A stretch of 25,740 nucleotides of DNA from RUG11788 sp964578175 (lineage in GTDB: Bacteria > Bacillota_I > Bacilli_A > RF39 > UBA660). The notes beneath the pieces are model-generated. The model made no database searches and had not been told where the DNA came from. It saw nothing but the letters and a program-made list of their open reading frames with translations. Positions within the stretch are counted from its first letter, which is position 1, and the number at the start of each line of letters is the position of its first letter. Both the position numbers and the translations under genes were made by a program. This document shows, piece after piece, positions 1 through 8,959 of the stretch. The stretch spans positions 1 through 25,740 of the forward strand of contig CAZOBH010000016.1 of the NCBI GenBank assembly GCA_964578175.1. The letters run 5' to 3'.

Positions 1-1179
1 ATTATTCCCAACTGTCTTAAATTATACTTTAATGATAATACTAATATAGAATTATCAGTTGAAGAAGATACATCTACATATGATGTAAAGACTAATTATA
101 TTAAATATGGAAAAATAACATATAAACCTGATGATGCACCATTAATTAAGTTTAAATCAGACTATTTATTAGATAGAACTTATGAAGAAGATAATTTAAG
201 TGATAATTCAATTATTTATAAAATAAATATACCTATAACTCATAATGATTTAGGTGATGAAGATTTTGGAATTAAAGTAGTAGCTATTGGATATGATTAT
301 GACGCTAAAGCTGGTACTGCAGAAAGTGGTTCTGCTACTACTGCTGATGGAAAAGAGTTTATGTCAACTACTAGAACTACATGTAAAACAAGAATATATG
401 CTAAAGAAGACATTAAATATCAAACAATTGTTGCAAGATTTAAGGGTAGTGCAATAAATGATGATGGAAAATCTAATACTGTTTCTGCAATTGTAAGTAA
501 TATGAACTTTAATGGAAGTAGTGTAATTGTTGAAGCTCAAAGGAAAACAGAATATACATATCCAACGAATAAATATATTTTAGATCCTCCAAGATATAGA
601 TTGTGTTACTATTATTATTTCACAACAAATAGTGGAGTTAGAGAAGGAGTTTGTTTGCAAACTGAATCGAATCCAGGTGTTAATTATAGCGTATGGGATG
701 CACATATATATAAAACTAATCGTTGGTATACAGTTATTGCAACATTTGATGGTACTGGTGATTATACAAACGGACTGGATTCAAATTTCACAAATATTAC
801 TGCAGGTAAACCTACTTTTAGTATTTTTGTATATGATTCCACAACTGGTAGAGTTGAAAAGAGACATTCACAAGCTATATCAGCTAGTGAATTAGTAAAT
901 AATGGTTCTAAAGCACAATATTCAATTGGATCTGAAGCAGGTACTGCTGTTAACTTAGCTCATTTTGATGGAACTATATCTCAAGTTTTAGTTTATAATG
1001 GAACTGATAGTGGTAAGACATTAAAACCTACAACTGCTAGAAATTGCTTATTAAATTATGCGGGAGATGTAAATGCCATTAAGAGAAACTGTTTAAATGA
1101 TTCAGTATTTGAATCAGAAAAAGTGTTGGATTATGATTTTACTAATCCTACTACATATACAAATAAATGTTATCAATAA
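1..1179 (+). CDS. C-terminal part of a secreted LamG/concanavalin-like surface protein (5' partial)
   Basis: The frame is open from base 1, so the gene begins before the window; 392 codons and a TAA are visible. The ATG at 361 is internal, because no stop or ribosome site precedes it. From about residue 215 the pattern fits a LamG/concanavalin-type beta sandwich: a W-x-x-H strand, an RWYTVIATFDG strand, a turn containing the sequence NGLD, a long strand around IFVYDSTTG, and a closing AHFDGTISQVLVYNG strand. Such domains bind carbohydrate or protein outside the cell. At least seven cysteines are spread through the visible part, which is unusual for a Firmicute surface protein. The C-terminus (ending TNKCYQ) has no LPXTG-like signal, hydrophobic segment or basic tail, so it is not itself an obvious sortase substrate. 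It is followed directly by a terminator. The fold assignment comes from pattern only; the ligand is unknown. Confidence 0.7.
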   Translation: MIPNCLKLYFNDNTNIELSVEEDTSTYDVKTNYIKYGKITYKPDDAPLIKFKSDYLLDRTYEEDNLSDNSIIYKINIPITHNDLGDEDFGIKVVAIGYDYDAKAGTAESGSATTADGKEFMSTTRTTCKTRIYAKEDIKYQTIVARFKGSAINDDGKSNTVSAIVSNMNFNGSSVIVEAQRKTEYTYPTNKYILDPPRYRLCYYYYFTTNSGVREGVCLQTESNPGVNYSVWDAHIYKTNRWYTVIATFDGTGDYTNGLDSNFTNITAGKPTFSIFVYDSTTGRVEKRHSQAISASELVNNGSKAQYSIGSEAGTAVNLAHFDGTISQVLVYNGTDSGKTLKPTTARNCLLNYAGDVNAIKRNCLNDSVFESEKVLDYDFTNPTTYTNKCYQ

Positions 1180-1190
1180 TGATTTATATA

Positions 1191-1219
1191 AAGAATATTT
1201 AAAAAATATTCTTTTTTTT
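1191..1219 (+). terminator. Intrinsic terminator of the surface-protein gene
   Basis: A perfect 10-bp stem (AAGAATATTT at 1191-1200 with AAATATTCTT at 1204-1213) closes a 3-nt loop and runs into a T tract ending at 1219. It starts 12 bases after the stop codon. Confidence 0.85.
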
Positions 1220-1226
1220 GTATAAT
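1198..1226 (+). promoter_or_regulatory. Possible promoter of the YlbL-like protease gene
   Basis: A consensus TATAAT lies at 1221-1226, with a weak TTTAAA (4 of 6 to TTGACA) 17 bases upstream at 1198-1203 inside the preceding terminator. The coding start is only 17 bases after the -10 box, so the leader would be very short. Confidence 0.35.
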
Positions 1227-1242
1227 TAATTAGGTGGTATAT

Positions 1243-2271
1243 ATGAAAAAGATATTAAATGGTTTTAAGAAATTTATAGATGAAAATATAAAAGAACTTA
1301 TATTATTATTAAGTTTTTATATTTTAATGACTAATCCACTTCCTTATTATATTTTTACATCTGGAGGAACAACTGATGTTGCAGATCATATTGAAATAAA
1401 GGATTCATATGATAGTAAGGGTTCTTTTAGTCTTGCTTACGTTAATCAATTACAAGCAACACTTCCTACATATTTACTTGAAAAAATAATACCATCTTGG
1501 GATATATATTCACTTGAAGATATGACTTATACAGAAAATGAAGATAATTCGACATTAAAATATAGAGATTTAATTGATCTTTTAGAATCTCAACAAGCAG
1601 CAGTTAAAAATGCATATTTAAAAGCAGGTAAGACTTTTAATATAAAAGAAGAAAAATATTATATATACTATATATCTAATGAGATAGTAGATAATAATGA
1701 AAATATTAAAATAGGAGATCAATTATTAAAGATAGATGGTAATAAAATAGATAAAACAGAATATGTAAGAGAGTATGTTGAAACTAAAGAAGTAGGAGAT
1801 ACTGTTACTCTTACTTTAAAAAGAGATAAAAAAGAAATTAATTCAGTTTTAACTGTAAAACAAGATGCAAATAATAAAGATAGAAAAATAATAGGCGTTA
1901 TGATATCAAGAATCTATGATTATGAAACAGATCCTAAAATCAAATTCACATTTAAAAACTCTGAAGGAGGATCAAGTGGAGGCCTTACAATGGCTTTAGC
2001 AATTTATAATAAATTAACTAAAGATGATTTAACTAAAGGATTAAAAGTAGTAGGTACTGGAACAATTGACAGTGATGGTAATGTTGGAGAAATAGGTGGA
2101 GTTAAATATAAATTATCTGGAGCAGTAAAAGATAAAGCAGATGTATTTATCGTACCTGATGGTAACTATACAGAAGCTATGAAAGAAAAAAAGAAAAATA
2201 ATTATAAAATTAAAATTATTAGTGTTAAAACATTTGATGAAGCAATAGATAAATTAAATGATATAGAGTAG
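1243..2271 (+). CDS. Membrane-anchored PDZ and Lon-type serine protease (YlbL/SepM family)
   Basis: 342 residues. A hydrophobic anchor lies near residues 18-40, followed by an extracytoplasmic region, a PDZ-like segment around residues 145-205 (the IGDQLLKIDG strand is typical), and a C-terminal S16 (Lon) protease domain. The Ser/Lys dyad fits S244 in EGGSSGG and K288 in GGVKYKL, 44 residues apart, close to the spacing in Lon. Family members (B. subtilis YlbL, streptococcal SepM) cleave extracytoplasmic peptides or proteins and lack the Lon ATPase domain, as here. I start at ATG 1243 rather than the in-frame GTG at 1234, because AGGTGG at 1232-1237 is the ribosome site and overlaps that GTG. 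ispH follows 6 bases after the stop, so the two are probably co-transcribed. The family assignment is firm; the substrate is unknown. Confidence 0.9.
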   Translation: MKKILNGFKKFIDENIKELILLLSFYILMTNPLPYYIFTSGGTTDVADHIEIKDSYDSKGSFSLAYVNQLQATLPTYLLEKIIPSWDIYSLEDMTYTENEDNSTLKYRDLIDLLESQQAAVKNAYLKAGKTFNIKEEKYYIYYISNEIVDNNENIKIGDQLLKIDGNKIDKTEYVREYVETKEVGDTVTLTLKRDKKEINSVLTVKQDANNKDRKIIGVMISRIYDYETDPKIKFTFKNSEGGSSGGLTMALAIYNKLTKDDLTKGLKVVGTGTIDSDGNVGEIGGVKYKLSGAVKDKADVFIVPDGNYTEAMKEKKKNNYKIKIISVKTFDEAIDKLNDIE

Positions 2272-2277
2272 GTTAAT

Positions 2278-3120
2278 ATGGAAATAATAGTTGGTAAATA
2301 TTCAGGTTTTTGTGGAGGAGTACTTAACTCTGTAAATAAAGCTAAAGAAATATTGAATGAAAAAGAAAAATGTTATGCCTTGGGTGAATTAGTTCATAAT
2401 GAACAAGTAATAGATGAATTAGAAAATCTTGGTATGATTACTGTTGATTCTTTAGATCAAGTAGAAAATGGTAGTGAAGTAATTATAAGAGCTCATGGAG
2501 TTAGTAAAGATGTGTATAAAGAAGCAAATAAAAGAGAAATAACTCTATATGATTTAACATGTCCTAAAGTACTAAAAATACATGATTTAGCAAGAGATAA
2601 CGAAAATAGATTTGTAATTATTATTGGTAAAAGTACTCATCCAGAAATAATCGGAACTAAATCTTTTTGTGATAAGTATGAAGTAGTTGAAAATAATGAA
2701 GAATTAAATAAAACTATTAATTATATTTTAGAAAATAATATAGATAATATTACAGTTATTACTCAAACTACTTTTAATGAAGATAAATATATGGAAATGA
2801 TATCTATTATAAAAGATGAGTTAAAAGATAAAGATCTTAATATTTATAATAATATTTGTAAAGCTACTGAACTTAGACAAAACGAAACTAAAGAACTTGC
2901 TAGTAAAGTAGATTTAATGATTATAATAGGTGGTAAAAATAGTTCTAATACTAAGAAATTATATGATATATCATCTGTTATTACTAAGACTTATTTAATA
3001 GAAACGTATAAAGATTTAAAAGATCTTGATATCAATTATAATAAAATAGGAATAATGGGTGGTGCATCTACTCCTAAAAAGAGTATTGATGATGTGATAA
3101 GATACTTAAAAAATGAATAA
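2278..3120 (+). CDS. ispH: 4-hydroxy-3-methylbut-2-enyl diphosphate reductase IspH (LytB)
   Basis: 280 residues, full length for the family. IspH is the last enzyme of the MEP isoprenoid pathway. It uses a [4Fe-4S] cluster to reduce HMBPP to IPP and DMAPP. The three cluster cysteines are present: C12 in GFCGGV, C95 in DLTCPKV and C194 in NICKAT. Substrate-binding family motifs are also visible: HNEQV, RAHGV, a GKSTHPEIIG segment, TQTTF, a GGKNSSNT loop and GGASTP near the C-terminus. The start ATG is preceded by GAGTAGG, which overlaps the stop codon of the upstream protease gene, suggesting translational coupling. Its presence implies that this cell makes isoprenoids by the MEP route. DMAPP from this pathway is the substrate of MiaA, encoded further along. 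Confidence 0.97.
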   Translation: MEIIVGKYSGFCGGVLNSVNKAKEILNEKEKCYALGELVHNEQVIDELENLGMITVDSLDQVENGSEVIIRAHGVSKDVYKEANKREITLYDLTCPKVLKIHDLARDNENRFVIIIGKSTHPEIIGTKSFCDKYEVVENNEELNKTINYILENNIDNITVITQTTFNEDKYMEMISIIKDELKDKDLNIYNNICKATELRQNETKELASKVDLMIIIGGKNSSNTKKLYDISSVITKTYLIETYKDLKDLDINYNKIGIMGGASTPKKSIDDVIRYLKNE

Positions 3121-3125
3121 TTTTA

Positions 3126-3154
3126 TTCAAAAATTAATAAATAAAAGATATAAT
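3126..3154 (+). promoter_or_regulatory. Candidate sigma-A-type promoter of mutS
   Basis: TTCAAA (4 of 6 to TTGACA) at 3126-3131, a 17-base spacer, and a perfect TATAAT at 3149-3154. The mutS start codon follows 19 bases after the -10 box. Confidence 0.5.
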
Positions 3155-3173
3155 AGTGAGACAAGGTGATTAT

Positions 3174-5726
3174 ATGAACAGAAATGATGTAGATCGTAAT
3201 AAAATAAGTCCAATGATGAAACAATACCTAGATATAAAAGATGAGTATCCAGATACTTTGATTTTTTATCGTTTAGGTGACTTTTATGAGATGTTTTTTG
3301 AGGATGCAATAATTGGTAATAGAGAACTAGGACTTACTTTAACTGGAAGAAATGCTGGACTCGAAGAAAGAGTACCTATGTGTGGAGTTCCGCATCATGC
3401 TTATGTATCATACTTAGATAAATTAGTAGAAAAAGGATATAAAGTAGCTATATGCGAACAAATGGAAGATCCAAAACTTGCTAAAGGTATGGTAGATAGA
3501 TCTATTGTTCAAATAGTTACTAAAGGAACTAGACTTGATTCAGAATTAAATGAAAAAGATAATAATTTTATAGGTAGTGTATATGATTTTGAATATTGCT
3601 ATATATTAACGATATCAGATATTACAACTGGTTATGTATATTCAATGATTCTTGATAATGATAAAGATAAATTAATAAAAGAAATAACTAAAAGAAATAT
3701 ATTAGAATTAATAGTTAATGAAAAAATAGATAGGTCGATAGTTAATGAACTAAGAGAAAAATATAATATTTTAATTACTATATTTAATGAAATATATGAT
3801 AAAGAAAATTATAAATTTATTTATAAAAATGTTAATGATATTAGAGTTAGTACTGGTATAAAACATTTACTAGCTTATTTATTAAATACTAAAAAAGGAG
3901 ATTTATCTCATTTACAAGAAGTTGAAATAATTAATAGTGATCGCTTTTTATTATTTGATGTACATACTAAAAGAAATCTTGAATTAATTGAAACATTAAG
4001 AACTAAAGATAGAATATATTCTTTACTTTGGCTTTTAGATAAAACTAAAACAGCAATGGGTAGTAGATTACTTAAATATAATATAGAAAATCCTATTACA
4101 GATAAAATAGAACTTAATAGAAGATATGATATTGTAGAAAAATTACTTAATGAATTTATATTAAAAGAAGACTTATGTAGAGAATTAGATAAAATTTATG
4201 ATTTAGAAAGATTATCATCAAGAATTGCTTATGGTAATTTAAATGCTAGAGACTTAATTCAATTAAAGAATTCAATAGAGGTATTTCCAAATATATATTC
4301 TATACTTGATGAATTAAAATATGATAAAAATATAGAAGTATTAGATGAATTATATGAAACATTAGAAAAGTCAATTAATCCAGATGCACCAGTTACTGTT
4401 AAAGAAGGTTCAATTATTAAAACTGGATATAATAAAGAATTAGATGAATTAAGAGAAATAAAGAATAACAGTAAGGACTTTATTCTTAAATATGAACAAG
4501 AGGAAAGAGAAAGAACTGGAATTAAGAATTTAAAAGTTGGTTATAATAAAGTATTTGGTTATTATATAGAGATTAGTAAAGGAAGTATTCCATTAGTTAA
4601 AGAAGAGTGGGGATATGATAGAAAACAAACTTTAGTTGGTAGTGAAAGATTTATTAATCCGATATTAAAAGAAAAAGAAAATATTATATTAGGTGCTGAA
4701 GAAAAAATATATGATTTAGAATATAAATTATTTTTAGAAATTAGAGATGAAGCTAAAAGATATATTAATATTCTTCAAAAGAATAGTAAGTTATTAGCTG
4801 AGGTTGATATGTTAGCGTCTTTTGCAACTGTTACTGAAGAGAATAATTATACTAGACCAATTCTTACTGAATCTAGAGATATAGTTATTAAAGATGGAAG
4901 ACATCCAGTAGTTGAAAAGGTAATTAAAGATAATTATGTAGCAAATGATATTATCATGAAAGACGACACTAATATTTTGCTTATTACAGGGCCTAATATG
5001 GCTGGTAAGTCTACATATGAAAGACAACTAGCTATTATTATAATTATGGCTCAAATAGGTTGTTTCGTACCTGCTAGTTCTTGTTCTATTCCAATATTTG
5101 ATAAGATATTTACAAGAATTGGAGCAAGTGATGATTTAGTATCAGGTGACTCTACTTTTATGATTGAAATGAAAGAAGCAAATATAGCTATTAGTGAAGC
5201 AACAGAAAATAGTTTAATTCTATTTGATGAATTAGGTCGTGGTACAGCAACATATGATGGAATGAGTCTTGCGCAAGCAATACTTGAATATATTCATGAT
5301 CATATAAAAGCAAAGACTTTATTTTCAACTCATTATCATGAATTAACATCACTTGAAAGAGATCTTAGTCATTTAAAGAATGTCCATGTTAGCGCTATAG
5401 AAGAAGATGGGAATATTATCTTCTTACATAAAATAAAAAATGGTGCAGTAGATAAGAGTTATGGAATACATGTTGCATCTCTTGCCAATCTTCCTAAAGA
5501 ATTAATAAAAAGAGCAGATGATATTCTTTCAATTTATGAAAATAAATCTAAAAAAGAACAAGTATTTACTCAAACATCATTATTTTTTGATGTAGATGAA
5601 GAAGAAGAGAAAAATGATGAGATAAGAGAAAAATTAAAAGAAATTGATCCGTTATCTATAACACCAATTGAAGCATTAAATATCTTATATGAACTTAAAA
5701 ATGATGTAGATGAAGAAAATAAATAA
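3174..5726 (+). CDS. mutS: DNA mismatch recognition ATPase MutS
   Basis: 850 residues from ATG 3174. That start has AGGTGAT three bases upstream; the in-frame GTG at 3156 has no ribosome site. MutS slides on newly replicated DNA, binds mismatches and recruits MutL. The N-terminal mismatch-binding wedge is present as F37-Y38-E39 in GDFYEMF, which separates true MutS from MutS2. The C-terminal ABC-type ATPase has Walker A at residues 606-614 (GPNMAGKST), a GDSTFM signature, the Walker B segment LILFDELGRGT and the switch histidine in STHYHEL. Near the C-terminus TQTSLFF resembles a QxxLF beta-clamp-binding peptide. It has its own promoter. mutL lies about 3.6 kb downstream, separated by cvpA, a convergent gene, uvrC and a small gene. 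Confidence 0.98.
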   Translation: MNRNDVDRNKISPMMKQYLDIKDEYPDTLIFYRLGDFYEMFFEDAIIGNRELGLTLTGRNAGLEERVPMCGVPHHAYVSYLDKLVEKGYKVAICEQMEDPKLAKGMVDRSIVQIVTKGTRLDSELNEKDNNFIGSVYDFEYCYILTISDITTGYVYSMILDNDKDKLIKEITKRNILELIVNEKIDRSIVNELREKYNILITIFNEIYDKENYKFIYKNVNDIRVSTGIKHLLAYLLNTKKGDLSHLQEVEIINSDRFLLFDVHTKRNLELIETLRTKDRIYSLLWLLDKTKTAMGSRLLKYNIENPITDKIELNRRYDIVEKLLNEFILKEDLCRELDKIYDLERLSSRIAYGNLNARDLIQLKNSIEVFPNIYSILDELKYDKNIEVLDELYETLEKSINPDAPVTVKEGSIIKTGYNKELDELREIKNNSKDFILKYEQEERERTGIKNLKVGYNKVFGYYIEISKGSIPLVKEEWGYDRKQTLVGSERFINPILKEKENIILGAEEKIYDLEYKLFLEIRDEAKRYINILQKNSKLLAEVDMLASFATVTEENNYTRPILTESRDIVIKDGRHPVVEKVIKDNYVANDIIMKDDTNILLITGPNMAGKSTYERQLAIIIIMAQIGCFVPASSCSIPIFDKIFTRIGASDDLVSGDSTFMIEMKEANIAISEATENSLILFDELGRGTATYDGMSLAQAILEYIHDHIKAKTLFSTHYHELTSLERDLSHLKNVHVSAIEEDGNIIFLHKIKNGAVDKSYGIHVASLANLPKELIKRADDILSIYENKSKKEQVFTQTSLFFDVDEEEEKNDEIREKLKEIDPLSITPIEALNILYELKNDVDEENK

Positions 5727-5732
5727 TTATGA

Positions 5733-5738
5733 TATAAT
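5733..5738 (+). promoter_or_regulatory. Possible -10 box upstream of the CvpA-family gene
   Basis: A consensus TATAAT sits just after the mutS stop and ahead of the strong ribosome site TAGGAGG (5747-5753). No convincing -35 box is visible, so expression may be mainly read-through from mutS. Confidence 0.3.
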
Positions 5739-5758
5739 CTATTTAGTAGGAGGCTTAT

Positions 5759-6478
5759 ATGAACGTATTTTCTATTAATGTAATTGATGTAATTATAATA
5801 TTACTTATTTTACTTGGAGGAGTTATTGGTTTTAAAAGAGGTGTTTTTAAAGAACTAGTAATGACAGTAGGATTCTATATATTACTTTTTGTATCCTTTT
5901 GGTTAAAAACTCCTGTATCAGAATGGATGGGAACAACTTTACCTTTCTTTAAATTAGGAGGTAATTTTGCAGATCTTCCAGTATTTAATTTAATTCTATA
6001 TGACATAATAGCATTTTTGCTTGTATATGTAGTTCTTGCAATTATATATAGTTTAATTTTAACTATTACTAAAGTATTAGAAAAGATATTAGACTTAACG
6101 ATAGTATTTGGAATAATATCTAAAATACTTGGATTTGTAGTAGGACTTTTTGAAGGTTATTTAGGAGTATTCTTATTGTGTATAGTGTTCTCAATACCAA
6201 TATTTAATCAAACAGTTATTGGTGAATCGAAATTAAAAGATAAGATTTTAAATGAAACACCTGTTTTAAGTAGTTATACTTCAAGTCTTACAGGTACAGT
6301 AACTGAAGTAGTAGATATATATCATGATTATGATAAAAATAATTCAAATGACTTTAATTTAAGAGTTATTAAGATTATGTTAGATAATAAAATGGTATCT
6401 AAAGATTATATTATTAAATTACAATTCCAAAATAAATTAAATATAGACGGACTTGATGAATTATTATTAAAATATTAA
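5759..6478 (+). CDS. CvpA-family integral membrane protein
   Basis: 239 residues with a strong AGGAGG site. The N-terminal hydrophobic helix followed by GFKRGVFKELV is the hallmark of the CvpA (colicin V production) family. Three or four transmembrane helices are visible (about residues 8-25, 32-50, 80-105 and 118-150), and the C-terminal 80 residues are hydrophilic. In many Firmicutes a CvpA homologue lies beside mutS2; here it follows mutS. The family's biochemical role is not settled, although it has been linked to envelope homeostasis and biofilm formation. The stop codon lies inside the stem of a terminator shared with the convergent gene. Confidence 0.85.
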   Translation: MNVFSINVIDVIIILLILLGGVIGFKRGVFKELVMTVGFYILLFVSFWLKTPVSEWMGTTLPFFKLGGNFADLPVFNLILYDIIAFLLVYVVLAIIYSLILTITKVLEKILDLTIVFGIISKILGFVVGLFEGYLGVFLLCIVFSIPIFNQTVIGESKLKDKILNETPVLSSYTSSLTGTVTEVVDIYHDYDKNNSNDFNLRVIKIMLDNKMVSKDYIIKLQFQNKLNIDGLDELLLKY

Positions 6479-6500
6479 AAAGACCTATAAAGGTCTTTTT
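6477..6500. terminator. Bidirectional terminator shared by convergent genes
   Basis: A perfect 10-bp stem (6477-6486 with 6491-6500) around an ATAA loop has an A-rich left arm and a T-rich right arm, so it can terminate transcription from both sides. It overlaps the stop codon of the CvpA gene (6476-6478) and that of the minus-strand gene (6499-6501). Confidence 0.85.
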
Positions 6501-7059
6501 ATTTTGTTATAGTTTCTATTAATTTATATTCAATATTATTAAGTAATTCTTTTTTATCAACTGGTAATTCAATTCTATATGTAACTATTTCTTTAAAATC
6601 TTTACTTATTATATAATCTTTTAATAAGTTATCTAATTTATTTTGACTTTCATAATTTGATGATATTTCTACTACAAGATAGTCTTTTTCTTCTTTAATA
6701 TTATCAATTAGAGTTTCTTTAGCACTATCTGTATACGCTCTTATTAAACCTCCAACACCTAATTTAATTCCACCAAAGTATCTTACTACAACACATAATA
6801 CATGATTAAGTTCATTTTTATTTAGAACTTCTAATATAGGAATTCCAGCAGATGATGCTGGTTCTTTATCATCACTAGATTTTTTATATTCATCAAAAAT
6901 ATAAGCGTAACAATAATGATTAGCTTTAGGATATTCTTTTTTAATATCATTAATAATATCTTTTACTGAATCTATATTATCTAATTTTTTTATAATACTT
7001 ATAAATTTTGACTTTTTTATCTCCAAAACTACTTCTTTTTCATTTATAATAGTGTTCAT
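6499..7059 (-). CDS. YigZ/YvyE (IMPACT, UPF0029) family protein
   Basis: 186 residues, slightly shorter than the usual 200 or so. The N-terminal IMPACT domain is clear: KSKFI near the start, an HYCYAYIF strand, a DKEPASSAG turn, and then VVRYFGGIKLGVGGLIRAY, which is the diagnostic segment. The C-terminal half has the shape of the second, RRF/EF-G domain IV-like domain found in bacterial members. IMPACT proteins in eukaryotes modulate GCN2; the bacterial role is not firmly known, though structures suggest nucleic-acid or ribosome contact. The start is set by GGTGAT three bases upstream of ATG. It is the only minus-strand gene in the first 22 kb and is divergent from uvrC. Confidence 0.9.
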   Translation of the reverse strand: MNTIINEKEVVLEIKKSKFISIIKKLDNIDSVKDIINDIKKEYPKANHYCYAYIFDEYKKSSDDKEPASSAGIPILEVLNKNELNHVLCVVVRYFGGIKLGVGGLIRAYTDSAKETLIDNIKEEKDYLVVEISSNYESQNKLDNLLKDYIISKDFKEIVTYRIELPVDKKELLNNIEYKLIETITK

Positions 7060-7090
7060 TTAATCACCAATTAAATTTTAACAAATTATT

Positions 7091-7099
7091 TGGTATAAT
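7091..7099 (+). promoter_or_regulatory. Extended -10 promoter of uvrC
   Basis: TGGTATAAT matches the extended -10 consensus TGnTATAAT exactly. The region 17 bases upstream (TTAAAT, 7071-7076) is a poor -35 box, which extended -10 promoters tolerate. uvrC starts 33 bases downstream with AAAGGAG at 7119-7125. Confidence 0.6.
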
Positions 7100-7132
7100 T
7101 AAATAGATGATTTTTTTTAAAGGAGTATTTAA

Positions 7133-8902
7133 ATGACAAGTGACTTTATCAAAGAAAAATTAAAACTTGTACCAGAACTTCCTGGTTCATATCAAATGAA
7201 AAATAAAGATGGTATTATCATATATGTAGGTAAAGCTAAAAACCTAAAAAGAAGAGTGTCTTCTTATTTTAATCGTGTTCAAACAGGCAAGACTTTGATG
7301 CTTGTTAATGACATAGTTGATTTTGAATATATTGTTACTTCAACTGAACTAGAGTCACTTATACTTGAAATAACTTTAATTAAAAAATATGATCCTAAAT
7401 ACAATATTTTATTAAAAGATGATAAGAGTTATCCATATATAGAATTTACAAGAGATAAATATCCAACATTAAAAGTTGTACGTAATTTAAATAGAAAGAA
7501 GAATAAAAATAGATTATATGGTCCTTTTCCTAATGTTACTGCAGCTCGTAAAACAGTAAATATCATTAATAGAATATATCCATTACGTAAATGTGATCAT
7601 TTAAAAAAAGATTTATGTCTTTATTATCATATAGGGGAATGTTTAGGTTACTGTAAATTAGATATAGAAAAAGAAGTTATAGATAAGATGAGCGAAGAAA
7701 TAATTTCATTTTTAAAAGGAAATAGTGATCATATAAAAGATAAGATTAGAAAAAAGATGGAAAAAGCATCCCTTGAAATGAATTATGAAAGAGCTCAAGA
7801 ATATAAAGAAATGCTTGAAGATATAGATATTACATTATCTCATCAAAAGATTAGTCTTAATAAGAATTATAATTTTGATGTATTTAATTCATTTAGACAT
7901 AATAATTATTTATCAGTAGAAGTATTTTACGTAAGAGATGGTGTTTTATTTGGAAGACATGATGATATTATTACAATTGTTGATGATGAAGATGAAGCTC
8001 TTTTAGAATATATTATTAAGTTTTATGAAAAGAATAATATTATGCCTAAAGAGATAATTGTTCCAGGTTTTATTAATAAAGAGTTATTAAGTAATTATTT
8101 AGATATTAAAGTAGAAAGTCCTAGTAGAGGAGATATTAAAAAATTACTTGATTTAGCTAAAGAAAATGCGGAAATTAAACTTAATAATAAAGAAGAAACT
8201 TTATCTAAGAATGAAAAATCTAGACTTAATGCTTTAGATGATCTTAGAAAAATACTTAATGATCAATCAATTAGTAGAATTGAAGCATTTGATAATTCTC
8301 ATTTATTTGGTACATTCTATGTTGGTGGAATGGTAGTATTTGAAGATTTTTTACCTAGAAAAGATTTATATCGTAAATTTAAAGTAGCAAGTTCTGTTAA
8401 AGATGATTTAGCAGCTATGAGAGAAGTTATATATAGAAGATATTATAGAGTATTGATGGGTGAAGAAGAAAAATGTGACCTAATAGTTGTAGATGGAGGA
8501 GAAAATCAAGTAAAAGTATGTAAAGAAATAATAGATTCTCTTCATTTAGATATAAAGATAATTGGTCTTAAAAAGAATGATAAACATAGAACTAGTTCTT
8601 TAATTAATTCTAATCTTGAAGAAATAGAACTAGATAGACATAGTAATTTATTTATATTCTTAAGTAAGATTCAAGAAGAAGTACATAATTACGCTATTAG
8701 TTATCATAGACAAATAAAAGCAAAAGGGTCTTTATCATCTGTTTTAGAAATGGTAGAAGGAATTGGTCCTAAAAGAAGAAAAATGTTATTAAGAAAGTTT
8801 GAATCTTTAAAAAAGATGAAAGAGGCATCTCTTGAAGAATTAGAAGAAGTACTTAATAAGGATGTAGCATCAAATTTATATGAGTATTTGAAAAAAATTT
8901 AG
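7133..8902 (+). CDS. uvrC: Excinuclease ABC subunit C
   Basis: 589 residues, full length. UvrC makes both incisions in nucleotide excision repair after UvrA and UvrB have marked the lesion. Domains in order: the N-terminal GIY-YIG nuclease (residues 15-45, GSY and IIYVGKAKNLKRR); a four-cysteine segment around KCDH to LGYC that fits the [4Fe-4S] site of UvrC; the UVR motif that binds UvrB (about 220-240, MNYERAQEYKEM); the RNase H-like second nuclease (IEAFDNSH and VVDGGENQ, and the KNDKHRT segment); and a C-terminal helix-hairpin-helix pair (VEGIGPKRR). The small 8960 gene and mutL follow on the same strand. No LexA box is visible at its promoter, so it appears to be expressed constitutively. 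Confidence 0.97.
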   Translation: MTSDFIKEKLKLVPELPGSYQMKNKDGIIIYVGKAKNLKRRVSSYFNRVQTGKTLMLVNDIVDFEYIVTSTELESLILEITLIKKYDPKYNILLKDDKSYPYIEFTRDKYPTLKVVRNLNRKKNKNRLYGPFPNVTAARKTVNIINRIYPLRKCDHLKKDLCLYYHIGECLGYCKLDIEKEVIDKMSEEIISFLKGNSDHIKDKIRKKMEKASLEMNYERAQEYKEMLEDIDITLSHQKISLNKNYNFDVFNSFRHNNYLSVEVFYVRDGVLFGRHDDIITIVDDEDEALLEYIIKFYEKNNIMPKEIIVPGFINKELLSNYLDIKVESPSRGDIKKLLDLAKENAEIKLNNKEETLSKNEKSRLNALDDLRKILNDQSISRIEAFDNSHLFGTFYVGGMVVFEDFLPRKDLYRKFKVASSVKDDLAAMREVIYRRYYRVLMGEEEKCDLIVVDGGENQVKVCKEIIDSLHLDIKIIGLKKNDKHRTSSLINSNLEEIELDRHSNLFIFLSKIQEEVHNYAISYHRQIKAKGSLSSVLEMVEGIGPKRRKMLLRKFESLKKMKEASLEELEEVLNKDVASNLYEYLKKI

Positions 8903-8959
8903 ATTACATATTATAAATTATATGTTATTATTTATATAGAGGATTGAAAGGAGACAATT

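Noticed and set aside
3114..3129. TGAATAA/TTATTCA palindrome after ispH as a terminator
   Set aside because: Loop of two bases and no T tract; mutS has its own promoter, but termination here is not supported.
4812..5027. Open frame on the minus strand inside mutS (also 10730-10954 in mutL, 20081-20380 in ackA, 18895-19153 in rplS)
   Set aside because: Antisense to strongly conserved coding sequence, no ribosome site, low-complexity translations; shadows of the real genes.
8903..8930. ACATAT/ATATGT hairpin after uvrC as a terminator
   Set aside because: Only 6 AT pairs, an 8-base loop and no T tract; too weak to claim.
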